From JACNKV01 sp964422145 (GTDB lineage: Bacteria; Fidelibacterota; Marinisomatia; Marinisomatales; JACNKV01), in NCBI GenBank assembly GCA_964422145.1, contig CAYQZV010000002.1:154551-218550 (forward strand): DNA of 64,000 bases, in the 5' to 3' direction. Made by a program: the position numbers and the translations under genes. The number at the start of each line of letters is the position of its first letter. The stretch's first letter is position 1. Below the pieces are notes generated by a model. It saw only the letters and a program-made list of their open reading frames with translations, was not told where the DNA came from and did no database searches. Below, piece by piece: positions 1-9,634 of the stretch.

Positions 1-661
1 GGGTTTCGAGTGTTCCCCGTTCTTTTTCACCGGCACCCAAGTCAATGGCAGGCATCATCGCCCCCATAAAACAGGATAACACAAAAAAGTATGGAAGAAA
101 CCCGCCGGCTAATTTTCCGACCCGCTCTCTCATCGGTGCTAAGTTTTGATAACTGACGTCCAACGGCGATAACACCGCCTGCCGAATTTCAAAACGATCT
201 AACCGCTGACCGATTACCATTTGATCATACTCATGAAAGACACCTTGCATTCGTCTTCGGAGCCAGTTCATATCTTCCGCTGATCGAAAGATCACAGACA
301 GTTTTGCCGGTGTCATGGATTCAATATCCTGTGAAAATGTTTCGGGAATTTCCACAACCACATCAATGGTTTCATCCTTTATTTTTCCGGTCAATCCTGT
401 CGTATCGGCTTCGTTCGTCACTGTCAAATCTTCTTTGGTCTGCATAAACTGATATAAGTCCGCTGCAAACTCCGCTCCAACGACCGTTACTTTGAGTTGC
501 TTGGTTCGCTCCTTTTGTTCAGCTTTGTGGAAAAAGCTCGGTATTCCTGTGATGAGAAGCGGGAAGATCACCATCGGAAAAACGATCATGAAAAAGATGG
601 AACGGCGGTCACGAAGCATATCTTTCAGTTCTTTGAGAAAAATGATCTTAATTTTTTTCAT
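1..661 (-). CDS. ABC-2 type permease, NatB-like (partial)
   Basis: This is the N-terminal part of a membrane subunit of an ABC exporter; the gene runs off the left edge of the window, leaving about 220 residues. It begins MKKIKIIFLKELKDMLRDRR, typical of ABC-2 permeases, followed by a hydrophobic first membrane segment and a long extracytoplasmic domain. The GEKERGTLE motif just before the window edge is a hallmark of the NatB/ABC-2 family. The ATG at 661 overlaps the stop of the upstream ATPase gene by four bases (ATGA), so the two are translationally coupled and almost certainly form one transporter. NatB extrudes Na+ in Bacillus, but the substrate here cannot be read from sequence. Confidence 0.85.
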   Translation of the reverse strand, partial: MKKIKIIFLKELKDMLRDRRSIFFMIVFPMVIFPLLITGIPSFFHKAEQKERTKQLKVTVVGAEFAADLYQFMQTKEDLTVTNEADTTGLTGKIKDETIDVVVEIPETFSQDIESMTPAKLSVIFRSAEDMNWLRRRMQGVFHEYDQMVIGQRLDRFEIRQAVLSPLDVSYQNLAPMRERVGKLAGGFLPYFFVLSCFMGAMMPAIDLGAGEKERGTLET

Positions 662-1422
662 GACGATTCTCCGGTTAAACGAATGAATTCATCTTCGAAA
701 AATTCCGATTCCATCTGGGCTTCGAAGGCTGACTTCGTTCCGTTATAAAACAATTTACTTTTGTGGATGATTGCCAGATCGTCCATCAGGGATTGGGCTT
801 CACCCATACGATGCGTTGAAAAAATGACGGTTTTGCCTTCATCCCGGCATGAGCGAATCAGCTGAATGATGGTCCGGGATGTCATCACATCCAATCCTGT
901 CGTCGGTTCATCAAACACCACCACCTGCGGGTCGTGGATGACCGTCCGAACGATTGACACTTTTTGCTTCATCCCAGAACTCAGTTTAGCGACCCTTCGC
1001 GATGTATAGTCATACATGTCCAGCCGGTCGTACAATTCGTTCTTTCGCCGATGAAATTTGTTTGGATCCATCCCGTTCAAATCGGCATAATACTTCACCA
1101 ATTCATCCACGGTCAGCCGGTCGTATAGCGCTGTATTGCTGGACATGAATCCCATCACGCCCCGCACCTTATCCGGATCGGTTTGTGTGTCAAATCCGTT
1201 TACGAGAATCTGTCCTTCCGTCGGTTTGAGCATGGTGGCGATCATCCGTAAAAGGGTGGTTTTTCCGGCGCCGTTTGGTCCCAAAAGACCAAAGATTCGC
1301 CCGGGTTTACACTCTAAACTAACGCAATCCACCGCCGTGAGTTTTCGGGTCGGTAGTCTCAAATCTTTCTGCTGTTTTCGAGACACCTTAAACACTTTTG
1401 ACACATTGGATATCTGAATCAT
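658..1422 (-). CDS. ABC transporter ATPase, NatA-like
   Basis: Cytoplasmic ATP-hydrolysing subunit of 254 residues. Visible motifs are Walker A GPNGAGKTT at residues 48-56, the ABC signature LSSGMKQ, Walker B VVVFDEP with the following TTGLD, and the H-loop STHRMGEAQ. The arrangement and the partner gene (coupled by an ATGA overlap) match NatA-type exporters with an ABC-2 permease. The RND exporter gene lies 45 bases upstream and the TetR gene before that, so all four probably share a transcript. The exported compound is unknown; Na+, drugs or lipids are all possible. Confidence 0.9.
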   Translation of the reverse strand: MIQISNVSKVFKVSRKQQKDLRLPTRKLTAVDCVSLECKPGRIFGLLGPNGAGKTTLLRMIATMLKPTEGQILVNGFDTQTDPDKVRGVMGFMSSNTALYDRLTVDELVKYYADLNGMDPNKFHRRKNELYDRLDMYDYTSRRVAKLSSGMKQKVSIVRTVIHDPQVVVFDEPTTGLDVMTSRTIIQLIRSCRDEGKTVIFSTHRMGEAQSLMDDLAIIHKSKLFYNGTKSAFEAQMESEFFEDEFIRLTGESS

Positions 1423-1467
1423 TTTATTCCTCTTTTACAATGTTAAACATTTACATTGATACAGCAA

Positions 1468-3759
1468 TTAAACTTTGGACAAAGTCTTTTTATTTAGTTC
1501 GATGAGAGATGTCAAAACTGTCAAGGTTCCGATCGAACAGGAAACCATGGCCAGCACCATTAATCCGCCCATGAACTGTAACGGCAAAAATGTAGAAAAT
1601 GCCAACGCGCCGAAGGACATATTTGCGAACGCATCCAGCATGATCGGATACCCGACATCATCGACCACTTCCCGACTGATGATGGTGAGGTCCGTCCCTG
1701 CTTTTACATTATTCCGGAACTGCGCGATGTAGTGAATGGCAAAATCCACTCCCACACCGATAATGATCGCGGATAAAATCGCCGTGATATGACTGAGATC
1801 AATCCCAATAAATCCCATTAAACCAAAGTTCAGGATCACGGCAGATGATAACGGAACAACCGCCAAAACACCCCATTTGAAAGATTTATAAAAGATCCAT
1901 GCAATGGCAAAAATAGCAAAAATGGATACAACCATGCTGACCATAAACGACTGGATCAGCAGTTGTGTAAAATCATTCATGATCGCCATTAACCCGGTCA
2001 CTCTCATTTTTATATTTTCTGGAACTTTCTCAGAAATGTAACTCTCCACTGAGCGGGTGAATTTTACAATCTCGCTTGTCGGAACGGTTTTCATCATGGC
2101 CGTCATTACAGCATTCTCGTAATTGTAATCCACTAGGCTGCTGAAATCATCCGGGTCACCGGACATTGAATACATTGTAAAAAGGTTATTTACTTTATCG
2201 CGTGTTTCCGGAATCGTTTCATACTCCGGATTGTCATCCTCTACCACACGGTGCATTTGCTTGACAATATCGACAATCGATATCGTTGTATTGACCATTG
2301 GATAACCTTCAACATGATCCTGAATATTCTCAATAACTTCCAAAGTTTTTGGGTCTTTAATCTCCCCTTTGACATCGACGACCATGTTCATCGTTCCCGT
2401 CATTTCATTATCGATAAACTCAATGCTTTGCCGAATCGGGTTCCCCGGTTTAAAAAAGGATGTGATATTGACTTCCACTCGCAATTTTGATATCCCGATT
2501 GCGCTGATCAAAACGATGGTAATCCCTGCGATCAAAACCTTCTTTGGATGTCGTAAAATACGTTTTGCGAACCAATCGATCATGCGTTCAAAATAGCTGG
2601 CGCGTGAAAGTGCATTCGAGCTTAAATCCCATTTTTTCAACAGGATAACTGCAGGTAAATATGTCACGGATAAAAACCATGCCCATACCACTCCGAATGC
2701 AATTGTAATCCCATAACCGACCATCGGACCGATCGGGGCTGTTACCAGCATTAAAAAGGCAACCGATGTGGTTACGGATGTCAAAAAAACCGGAAGCATT
2801 AACGAACGCATGGTGATCTCCACCGATTTTTGGATATCACGATGCTTTCTCGCTTCTCTTAAAAATTTGGTGAGAATATGAATACTGTCTTGGTTCGCAA
2901 TGGTTAACAAGATGATGGGCATCGATGAATTCATTAAGGTCATATAAAACTTTGAAGAACCGGTCAAATGCACAACCCAACCCATAAATCCCATCATCGA
3001 AACCAGCGAAAGAACAATCAAAGACAACACCATCCCGACGGCAGGAACATTCCGGAAATTAACCAGCAAAACCAGGATCATGATAATTAATCCAACCCGC
3101 ATCAAAAGGAACATATCCACACGAATTAAACTACTGATAATTCCGGTGACATAGGGAGCCCCGCCGTAATTCACTTCATAATCCGCCAGCAAACTGTCTC
3201 CAATCGCTTTTACTCCTTCGGCAAGACTGGGATAATCAATCGACGCTTTTGGTCGTAAAACCACATTAATGAAATCTCCATGTTTGCTGACTAAACGATC
3301 TTTGATAGTAGGGTTCCGATCTAAATAACCGGCAATATCATCTATCTCACTTTGCGATAAATCACGACTCGGCACCATATCGCTGATCTCCATGAATCCA
3401 TCGATGTTTTCCATTCGATTGGTACTGACGATTGAGATCACTTCATCCACGGTTTCAATTTGTTCTAATGCTTCGGTTAAATCCCATGCAGTGGATAAAA
3501 CCTTACTGTTTATCGCAGACTCTCCACGGTTTCCGAATGTAATAAGCATCATATCGATGGTTCCGAATTTCTCCTGAACTTCATCCCACGCTTTGCGGGA
3601 TTCAATATTATCCGGTAACATTTTCAACATATCATCATCAAATACAATCCAACGTATTCCGCTGGCAAAAAAGAGGGTGAATAATAGGGAGAGGAGCACA
3701 GTCAGTTTTGGGTGGCTTGTGACTCGATGAATAATTTTATCTCTAAATTGATGTACCAT
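1468..3759 (-). CDS. RND superfamily (MMPL-type) exporter
   Basis: Large inner-membrane protein of 763 residues with two similar halves. Each half has a lone N-terminal membrane helix, a periplasmic domain of roughly 150-200 residues, then a bundle of about five helices. The first periplasmic domain starts with DDDMLKMLPDN, a common opening in hopanoid/lipid-type RND proteins (HpnN, MMPL). Proton-driven export of a lipid or hydrophobic compound is known for the family. It starts 2 bases after the TetR gene stop, which makes it the prime target of that regulator. There is no periplasmic adaptor or outer-membrane channel gene alongside, so it is not an AcrB-type tripartite pump. Confidence 0.85.
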   Translation of the reverse strand: MVHQFRDKIIHRVTSHPKLTVLLSLLFTLFFASGIRWIVFDDDMLKMLPDNIESRKAWDEVQEKFGTIDMMLITFGNRGESAINSKVLSTAWDLTEALEQIETVDEVISIVSTNRMENIDGFMEISDMVPSRDLSQSEIDDIAGYLDRNPTIKDRLVSKHGDFINVVLRPKASIDYPSLAEGVKAIGDSLLADYEVNYGGAPYVTGIISSLIRVDMFLLMRVGLIIMILVLLVNFRNVPAVGMVLSLIVLSLVSMMGFMGWVVHLTGSSKFYMTLMNSSMPIILLTIANQDSIHILTKFLREARKHRDIQKSVEITMRSLMLPVFLTSVTTSVAFLMLVTAPIGPMVGYGITIAFGVVWAWFLSVTYLPAVILLKKWDLSSNALSRASYFERMIDWFAKRILRHPKKVLIAGITIVLISAIGISKLRVEVNITSFFKPGNPIRQSIEFIDNEMTGTMNMVVDVKGEIKDPKTLEVIENIQDHVEGYPMVNTTISIVDIVKQMHRVVEDDNPEYETIPETRDKVNNLFTMYSMSGDPDDFSSLVDYNYENAVMTAMMKTVPTSEIVKFTRSVESYISEKVPENIKMRVTGLMAIMNDFTQLLIQSFMVSMVVSIFAIFAIAWIFYKSFKWGVLAVVPLSSAVILNFGLMGFIGIDLSHITAILSAIIIGVGVDFAIHYIAQFRNNVKAGTDLTIISREVVDDVGYPIMLDAFANMSFGALAFSTFLPLQFMGGLMVLAMVSCSIGTLTVLTSLIELNKKTLSKV

Positions 3760-3761
3760 AT

Positions 3762-4370
3762 TTAGATTTCTTTCTTAATGATGTTTATTCCTTTTTTCGT
3801 AAATAATCCGGAAGTGATGATATTCAAAAAAAGACGCATAGCTTCATCCGGAGCGAAATTGTTTCGAATAAAAAACTCCGGCTGGAAGGTTGAATTGATC
3901 AGGTTGATCAATAACGTAGCTGTTTTTTCCGGAGGAATGTCTTTACGGACAAATCCTTTATTCTGCCCGTCTAACAGCAAGGATTTGACATGATCCTGCT
4001 GATTCAAACGAAAGGTTTCTATTTTCATCCACGCTTTTGGATGTTGAATTTTTAAATCAGCCATCCGATCTGCAGAAATATGAGATATATGACTGAGTAT
4101 AATTTGGGCCATATTAATAAATCGAATGACAGGATTTTCTTCCATTTGGATTGCCTGTTGAATCCTGGTGTTAATCCGGTTTACAAAATATTCAATGCTT
4201 TCTTCTAATAGAATCTCTTTGGTAGGAAAATATTTATAGATCGTTTTTTTACTGATCCGAAGCTGTTTTGAAAACGCATCAACAGTAAATGAACGGATTC
4301 CGCCTTCGAGTAAAGCTTGCGAACTCTGCAGTAAAATATGTTCTTTTTGAGTATGGTAATTATCTTCCAA
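3762..4370 (-). CDS. TetR/AcrR family transcriptional regulator
   Basis: A 202-residue protein whose N-terminal 60 residues form a classic TetR helix-turn-helix, with the signature ISKKTIYKYFPTKEILLEES. The rest is the helical ligand-binding/dimer domain. It is the first gene of the minus-strand set with the RND exporter and NatA/NatB-like ABC exporter, so it probably represses its own operon and is released by an exported compound. The divergent spacer to the next gene (4371-4487) is AT-rich and would hold the operator; I did not find a clear palindrome there. Confidence 0.88.
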   Translation of the reverse strand: MEDNYHTQKEHILLQSSQALLEGGIRSFTVDAFSKQLRISKKTIYKYFPTKEILLEESIEYFVNRINTRIQQAIQMEENPVIRFINMAQIILSHISHISADRMADLKIQHPKAWMKIETFRLNQQDHVKSLLLDGQNKGFVRKDIPPEKTATLLINLINSTFQPEFFIRNNFAPDEAMRLFLNIITSGLFTKKGINIIKKEI

Positions 4371-4487
4371 TGGAAACGATATTCGTATATTTCGTTTCCG
4401 ATATTAAAACTATTCCTCGATTGTTTCAAAGAAAAATATTTCATAATTCCTCAAATATCATTTACCTGAACTTCAGTAAATTTTAAC

Positions 4488-5393
4488 ATGATTCCGGATA
4501 TAAATGATCAACTTAAACCGCGCCCGCGCAAATATCGGAATATCGCAAAACATCTACTGCCTTATTTACGCACGGTTAATGAAGATACTGGTCCTCTCAC
4601 AGGCGAGGATATTTTTCATGATCTGTCTACAAGCAAAGGAACCGATCGTTTTTTGGGTACATTCACACATAAAGGGATCACTTTTGTATTAGATAAATTC
4701 GGAGTTCTCCGACAGTTGAAACAAGCAGGCCTTCCCAACCCGACTTGCCAGTTAAACACGGAAGATCCCTATATCCACCGAATTTCTCTCCATCATTCAA
4801 TCAAATCAGAAAATTATCTGTCAGCTGAATTATCCATGCGAAAAACCACCATGGATTTCCCAAACGGTAAGAAACCGTTCACTCTTCTGCTGGTGGAATG
4901 GTTTATGTTGCAGCATCCGTTAAAAAAGTTTTCCCGTAGAAGGCCGCAGCTTCCCGGACAAAATTATCCCGGGCTTGGGATAAGTGAATTGATCTTTGAA
5001 TTATTCTATTGGACAGCTCGGAGAATGGGCTTAGATGGAGTTGTGCTCGTCCCAAACTATCTGCACACCGGATTATTTTACGGAAGACAATTCCTATTCA
5101 TCGATCCGGTTCGGCAAGGAGAATTGTATTCATTAGATAAATTGAAAAACCATAGACATACACTCGACCAGCTCTCATGGGCCTGCGCTGAAGGACAATT
5201 AATCCAAATCGGACAACAGGATCGATACGAATGGATCCCGTCACCGATGGTACTTCCCGTCTCCCGTATCCTGAAAGATTATTTCCATCAGCATAATTAT
5301 GTTCACACGGTACGTCAAACCCGGAAAGATTTCCGAGTAAAAATCAACTCGGGATATTCAAAAAAGTATACATCAAACTGGACATCTTCATGA
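4488..5393 (+). CDS. Conserved protein of unknown function
   Basis: I do not recognise this 301-residue protein. It has no signal peptide or membrane segment and looks cytoplasmic. The middle (about residues 85-230) holds the most conserved-looking stretches, such as LSAELSMRKTTMDF, GLGISELIFELFYW and DGVVLVPNYLHTGLFYG, suggesting a single alpha/beta domain. The C-terminus is basic. Its stop overlaps the start of the thiamine pyrophosphokinase gene by four bases (5390-5393), so it is co-translated with thiN and heads a five-gene plus-strand operon that ends at the terminator near 9.6 kb. An acyltransferase-like fold is conceivable but unproven. Confidence 0.7.
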   Translation: MIPDINDQLKPRPRKYRNIAKHLLPYLRTVNEDTGPLTGEDIFHDLSTSKGTDRFLGTFTHKGITFVLDKFGVLRQLKQAGLPNPTCQLNTEDPYIHRISLHHSIKSENYLSAELSMRKTTMDFPNGKKPFTLLLVEWFMLQHPLKKFSRRRPQLPGQNYPGLGISELIFELFYWTARRMGLDGVVLVPNYLHTGLFYGRQFLFIDPVRQGELYSLDKLKNHRHTLDQLSWACAEGQLIQIGQQDRYEWIPSPMVLPVSRILKDYFHQHNYVHTVRQTRKDFRVKINSGYSKKYTSNWTSS

Positions 5394-6001
5394 CTGAATC
5401 TGTTGTGATCTTAGCCAACGGATGTTTTCCGACGCATGAGATTCCTTTATCACTTTTAACCTATGCAGGGACGATCATCTGTACCGACGGCAGTGCAGAT
5501 AAATTGGTTTCGCACGGAAAATCGCCGGATGCGATCATTGGAGATATGGATTCAATTTCGTCTAAACCGTCTCGTCAAATAAAGACTGTCGTTCAATCCA
5601 GTCAAGAAAACACCGATCTCGAAAAAGCTGTAATTTGGTGCTGTGACCAAAACGTAAAAAATATCGTGATTCTCGGAAGCCAAGGAGAGCGGGATGATCA
5701 TGGGTTTGCATCCTTGTTTATCCAATCTGCGTACATAAGTAAAACAACGATCCGGCTGGTCACGGATTATTACACCATCGATTGTGTCACAGGGGAAAAA
5801 ACATTTTCATCCTTCCCGAATCAAACCATATCCATTTTACCCGTTCAGCCGGATGCGATTATCACCACGAGCGGATTGCAGTATAATCTTGATCATCAAA
5901 AATTAACATATCCGAGTCAAGGCATCAGCAATCGGGCTGAGGATGACTCATTTACGCTGCACACATCAAAACCCGTTTGGGTCTTTCGGTCGCACGAATG
6001 A
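5390..6001 (+). CDS. thiN: Thiamine pyrophosphokinase
   Basis: Transfers pyrophosphate from ATP to thiamine to give thiamine diphosphate. The 203-residue length is normal. Family motifs are visible: CTDGSADKL near residue 31, IIGDMDS around residue 50, NTDLEKAV around residue 74, and GSQGERDDH around residue 97, which together form the catalytic and Mg-binding site. The C-terminal beta domain that binds thiamine is present. It overlaps both neighbours by four bases (upstream unknown gene and downstream Na+/solute symporter), which raises the possibility that the symporter brings in thiamine or a precursor. Confidence 0.88.
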   Translation: MTESVVILANGCFPTHEIPLSLLTYAGTIICTDGSADKLVSHGKSPDAIIGDMDSISSKPSRQIKTVVQSSQENTDLEKAVIWCCDQNVKNIVILGSQGERDDHGFASLFIQSAYISKTTIRLVTDYYTIDCVTGEKTFSSFPNQTISILPVQPDAIITTSGLQYNLDHQKLTYPSQGISNRAEDDSFTLHTSKPVWVFRSHE

Positions 6002-7371
6002 CAAACACACTTCACATCCTGGATTGGCTCGTGCTGATCGCTTATGTCATTGTCTTAATATTCATTGGGTTATTCCGTGCTAACCGCAAAGAAAAAGATC
6101 AGGAAGAATTCATCCTTGCCGGCAGACGAATCAGCCTTCCTGGTTTTGTTGCATCGTTGGTTGCCACCTGGTACGGCGGGATTCTCGGAGTTGGAGAAAA
6201 TACGTTTTTATATGGAATTCAAACTTGGGTGATTTTTGGGCTACCCTATTACATTTTTTCCGCTGCGTTTGCGTATTGGATCGCTCCGAAAATTCGTGAA
6301 AAAAACCTTCTTTCCATCCCGGACCATTTCCATCACACGTACGGTAAATTCCCCGGTGTGGTCAGCGGTATCTATCTGCTGTTCCTGTCAAGTCCGGCTC
6401 CGTATATTCTCAGCATCAGCATTCTGCTTCAGCATACGTTCGGGCTTCCATTTGGCTGGGCGCTGCTGTCGGCGACTATGATCAGCATGATCTACATTTG
6501 GTTCGGCGGATTCGGAGCCGTCGTCCGCACCGACATTCTTCAATTCATTCTGATGTTCTCCGGATTTATTCTTCTCATCGTTTTCGCATGGATGAAAGCC
6601 GGCTCACCCCTTTCCATTTTATCTCACCTTCCGGATTCACATCTCAATCCGACGGGCGGGCATTCTCTCCAATATATTTTTGTATGGTTTTTCATCGCTT
6701 TATGGACGTTTGTTGATCCCGGTTTTTATCAGCGATCGGCTGCGGCAAAAACGCCTGATATTGCAAAAAATGGAATCCTGATCTCGATCGGATTTTGGTT
6801 CGTTTTTGATTTGCTGACATTAACGGCAGGTCTCTACGCCAGAGTCCTTGTGCCGGGCTGCGAACCGTTATTCAGCTTCCCGGAATTGGGCCAGTTTTTA
6901 CTGCCCCCCCTTTTTTATGGTATTTTTCTGGTTGGAATTCTTTCAACGATCATGTCCACCATAGATTCGCTCGGCTTGATCAGTGCTGTCACATTCGGAA
7001 GAGACATCTTTTGGCCATTTCGAAAGAAAACCAATCCTGCTGACCTCACCCGATATGGTTTAATTATCACTGCCGTTCTGTCCATTCTTCTGGCGGTAAC
7101 TTTACCCTCTGTTGTAAGTCTTTGGTATACGATCGGATCGCTGATCATCCCCGGATTACTGCTCCCATTCCTATTTACTTTTAAACAACGATTTACCATT
7201 TCACCCATTCCGGCATTGATGTGGCTTGTCCTTCCGGTCGCAGTCTCACTCGGATGGTATCTAACAAGTTTTATCATCCATGACTATCCATTCGGGCTTG
7301 AACCGTTTTATCCGGGGTTACTCGTTTCAATCATTTTCTATCAATTTGGTGCCCGCAGCCATGCACATTGA
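5998..7371 (+). CDS. Sodium:solute symporter (SSS family)
   Basis: A membrane protein of 457 residues with about 12-13 hydrophobic helices. The N-terminus has the SSS pattern of a first helix followed by EEFILAGRRISLPGFVASL and ATWYGGILGVGE, the sodium-site region of the family. I chose the ATG at 5998 because it overlaps the thiN stop as ATGA; an in-frame ATG 21 bases upstream lies inside thiN. The C-terminus overlaps the CYTH gene by 11 bases. The substrate is unknown. Translational coupling to thiN makes thiamine or a pyrimidine precursor a candidate, but this is inference. Confidence 0.85.
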   Translation: MTNTLHILDWLVLIAYVIVLIFIGLFRANRKEKDQEEFILAGRRISLPGFVASLVATWYGGILGVGENTFLYGIQTWVIFGLPYYIFSAAFAYWIAPKIREKNLLSIPDHFHHTYGKFPGVVSGIYLLFLSSPAPYILSISILLQHTFGLPFGWALLSATMISMIYIWFGGFGAVVRTDILQFILMFSGFILLIVFAWMKAGSPLSILSHLPDSHLNPTGGHSLQYIFVWFFIALWTFVDPGFYQRSAAAKTPDIAKNGILISIGFWFVFDLLTLTAGLYARVLVPGCEPLFSFPELGQFLLPPLFYGIFLVGILSTIMSTIDSLGLISAVTFGRDIFWPFRKKTNPADLTRYGLIITAVLSILLAVTLPSVVSLWYTIGSLIIPGLLLPFLFTFKQRFTISPIPALMWLVLPVAVSLGWYLTSFIIHDYPFGLEPFYPGLLVSIIFYQFGARSHAH

Positions 7372-7828
7372 GATTGAACGGAAGTTCCTTGTTTCTCCTT
7401 CATGGATTTCATCCGGCAAAGGTGTTCTCATTCGTCAGGGATATATTTATTCGGATGAAAAAACAGCGATACGGATTCGCACAATGGATGAATCCGGAGT
7501 TTTCACCCTTAAATCATCGTTAACCACATTATCCAAACGGGAGTTTGAATACGATATTCCGTACGACGATGCGTTAGCCGTCCTTGAGTCTCTATGCAAA
7601 AAACCGCCGATTGTCAAAACACGTTATTCGGAAACTGCCTCCGGACATGATTGGATCATTGATGTCTTTCATGAAAAAAACGAAGGGCTGATCCTTGCAG
7701 AAATTGAACTGATGACGGAAGATGAGACTTTTGATCTGCCTGACTGGATTAATAAAGAAGTTACAGATGATCCAAAATATTTGAATTCAAGTCTTTATCA
7801 TTTACCTTTTAATCAATGGAACGATTAA
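7361..7828 (+). CDS. CYTH domain protein (triphosphate tunnel family)
   Basis: A 155-residue single-domain protein starting MHIEIERKFLV, the ExExK signature that begins every CYTH/triphosphate-tunnel enzyme. Further strands carry the expected basic and acidic residues (IRQGYI, AIRIRTM, FTLKSS, REFEYDI, WIIDVFHEKNEGLILAEIEL). Family members hydrolyse inorganic triphosphate or thiamine triphosphate, or make cAMP. A thiamine-triphosphatase role would fit an operon with thiamine pyrophosphokinase, but tripolyphosphatase activity is equally likely, especially next to a phosphate cotransporter. The ATG at 7361 lies inside the end of the symporter gene. Confidence 0.85.
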   Translation: MHIEIERKFLVSPSWISSGKGVLIRQGYIYSDEKTAIRIRTMDESGVFTLKSSLTTLSKREFEYDIPYDDALAVLESLCKKPPIVKTRYSETASGHDWIIDVFHEKNEGLILAEIELMTEDETFDLPDWINKEVTDDPKYLNSSLYHLPFNQWND

Positions 7829-7829
7829 T

Positions 7830-9590
7830 ATGAAACGTATTGTTATTACCCTCAATTTAATTACTCCGATCTTTGCATCGGGATTGAAAGTTTCTCCCAT
7901 CCATTGGGGGGTCTTAATTATGGGATTATTCGGCGGACTCGCCCTTTTCCTGTATGGCATGGAAAAAATGAGTGCCGGGATGAAAAAAGCCGCCGGAAAC
8001 CGCATGCGAAATATTTTATCCATGCTCACTCATAACCGATTGATCGCCATGTTCGTCGGTGCGTTTGTAACGATGGTGATCCAAAGCAGCAGCGCCACCA
8101 CCGTCATGCTGGTTAGTTTTGTCCAGGCGCAACTGATGACTTATGTGCAGTCCATCGGGATTATTCTCGGTGCCAATATCGGAACAACCATCACCGCTCA
8201 GCTCATCGCATTTAAATTAACCGATTATGCCCTGCTGATGATCACTGTCGGATTCGCACTAACCATGTTCTCGAAAAAAGATTCCTACAAGTACCTTGGT
8301 GAAGCAATCCTCGGGTTTGGAATTCTGTTTTTCGGAATGAAACTCATGTCCGATGCGATGAGGCCGCTTCGCGAATTTCAGCCGTTTATTGACTCGATCA
8401 AAGGATTGGAGAACCCGTTCATCGGATTGCTGATCGGTGCAGGATTTACAGCGCTGATCCAAAGCAGTTCTGCACTGACAGGGATTGTCATCGTGTTGGC
8501 ACAGCAGGGACTCCTGACCCTTGAAGCCGGGATTCCATTGATATTTGGTGCGAATGTCGGGACTTGTATCACAGCGTGGCTGGCAAGCATCGGGACGGCA
8601 CGTGAAGCCAAACGAGTCGCATTAGCGCATATTCTCTTCAATTTAAGCGGTGTCATTCTATTCTTCTTTTTCATTCCCTACTTAGCGGATGTGGTGCGTA
8701 TCATTTCCCCAACATCTCATGGAAGCGGATTAGAAAAACTCGCCGCAGAAACACCCAGACAAATTGCGAATGCCCATACTATCTTCAACGTTATTGTAGG
8801 ATTGGTTTTTCTTCCATTTACACATATACTCGCAAAATATGTTATCCGGATCTTACCTGAAATAGAAATTGAAAAAGGCATTCAACCCGTCATTTGGCAT
8901 TTGGATAAAAGCCAGATCCACCATCCTTCTATCGCAATCGGATTAGCGCAATCAGAAATTCTAACCATGGTGAAATTGATCCGGAAAATGCTAAAGGCAT
9001 CCATCAAACAGTTTTTCAGCAAGAATGTTTTACCGGACCATAAATATCCTGAGTTGACCCTTTCAGAAGGTATTCATATGCGAGAGAACAAAATTGATTT
9101 TCTGGAGGAAAAAGTGACTCAGTATTTATTCGAAATTGGACGGTCTGAGCTGAATGATAAACAAACCAGTGAAATATACGCCATGACCTCGATCGTAAAA
9201 GATCTTGAAAGTATCGGGGATGTGATTGATAAAAATATTGTTCCTTTAATGAAGAAAAAAGAACAAACCAAATTTGATTTTACATCCGAAGGGAAAAAAG
9301 AGTTAGTTGCCTTTCACACAAAAGTGATGAAACAAGTCAGCCGTTTGACCGATGCATTTTCAGAACTCAATCTTGACATGGCAAATAAGATCGTCATGAA
9401 AGATCTGAAATACCGCGACTTAGAATCCGATTTCAGAAAACTGCATATGGAGCGGGTTCAGAAAGAATTAACCAAATCCATTGCCACGCATGAGGTTCAT
9501 CTTGAGCTCATGGACTTGTTCAAACAGATCAATGTCTATTTAGCAAATATTGCTAAGACCATATCACGGATTGATCCGGATCATACCTAA
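7830..9590 (+). CDS. Na+/phosphate cotransporter with PhoU-like tail
   Basis: A 586-residue protein. The N-terminal about 350 residues hold two inverted repeats of the Na/Pi cotransporter domain, each with the QSSSA signature (QSSSATTVMLVSF and QSSSALTGIVIVLA) and a following GANIGTT or GANVGTC. The C-terminal about 220 residues are soluble and helical, resembling PhoU. This is the NptA/YjbB architecture, which moves phosphate with sodium, in or out. The gene starts one base after the CYTH stop and is followed directly by a strong terminator, so it ends the operon. Pairing with a phosphate-releasing CYTH enzyme suggests a shared role in phosphate balance. Confidence 0.88.
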   Translation: MKRIVITLNLITPIFASGLKVSPIHWGVLIMGLFGGLALFLYGMEKMSAGMKKAAGNRMRNILSMLTHNRLIAMFVGAFVTMVIQSSSATTVMLVSFVQAQLMTYVQSIGIILGANIGTTITAQLIAFKLTDYALLMITVGFALTMFSKKDSYKYLGEAILGFGILFFGMKLMSDAMRPLREFQPFIDSIKGLENPFIGLLIGAGFTALIQSSSALTGIVIVLAQQGLLTLEAGIPLIFGANVGTCITAWLASIGTAREAKRVALAHILFNLSGVILFFFFIPYLADVVRIISPTSHGSGLEKLAAETPRQIANAHTIFNVIVGLVFLPFTHILAKYVIRILPEIEIEKGIQPVIWHLDKSQIHHPSIAIGLAQSEILTMVKLIRKMLKASIKQFFSKNVLPDHKYPELTLSEGIHMRENKIDFLEEKVTQYLFEIGRSELNDKQTSEIYAMTSIVKDLESIGDVIDKNIVPLMKKKEQTKFDFTSEGKKELVAFHTKVMKQVSRLTDAFSELNLDMANKIVMKDLKYRDLESDFRKLHMERVQKELTKSIATHEVHLELMDLFKQINVYLANIAKTISRIDPDHT

Positions 9591-9591
9591 T

Positions 9592-9619
9592 AAAAAAGCC
9601 CCGATGTCGGGGCTTTTTT
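9592..9619. terminator. Bidirectional intrinsic terminator
   Basis: Stem GCCCCGA/TCGGGGC is flanked by an A-run on the left and a T-run on the right, so it works on both strands. It sits two bases after the Na/Pi cotransporter stop and just beyond the end of the convergent aldolase gene. Confidence 0.92.
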
Positions 9620-9634
9620 CGATTGTAATTTCGA

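Noticed and set aside
5977..5997. Longer start for the sodium symporter.
   Set aside because: The ATGA overlap with thiN at 5998 is the usual coupled start, and the extra seven residues overlap thiN further.
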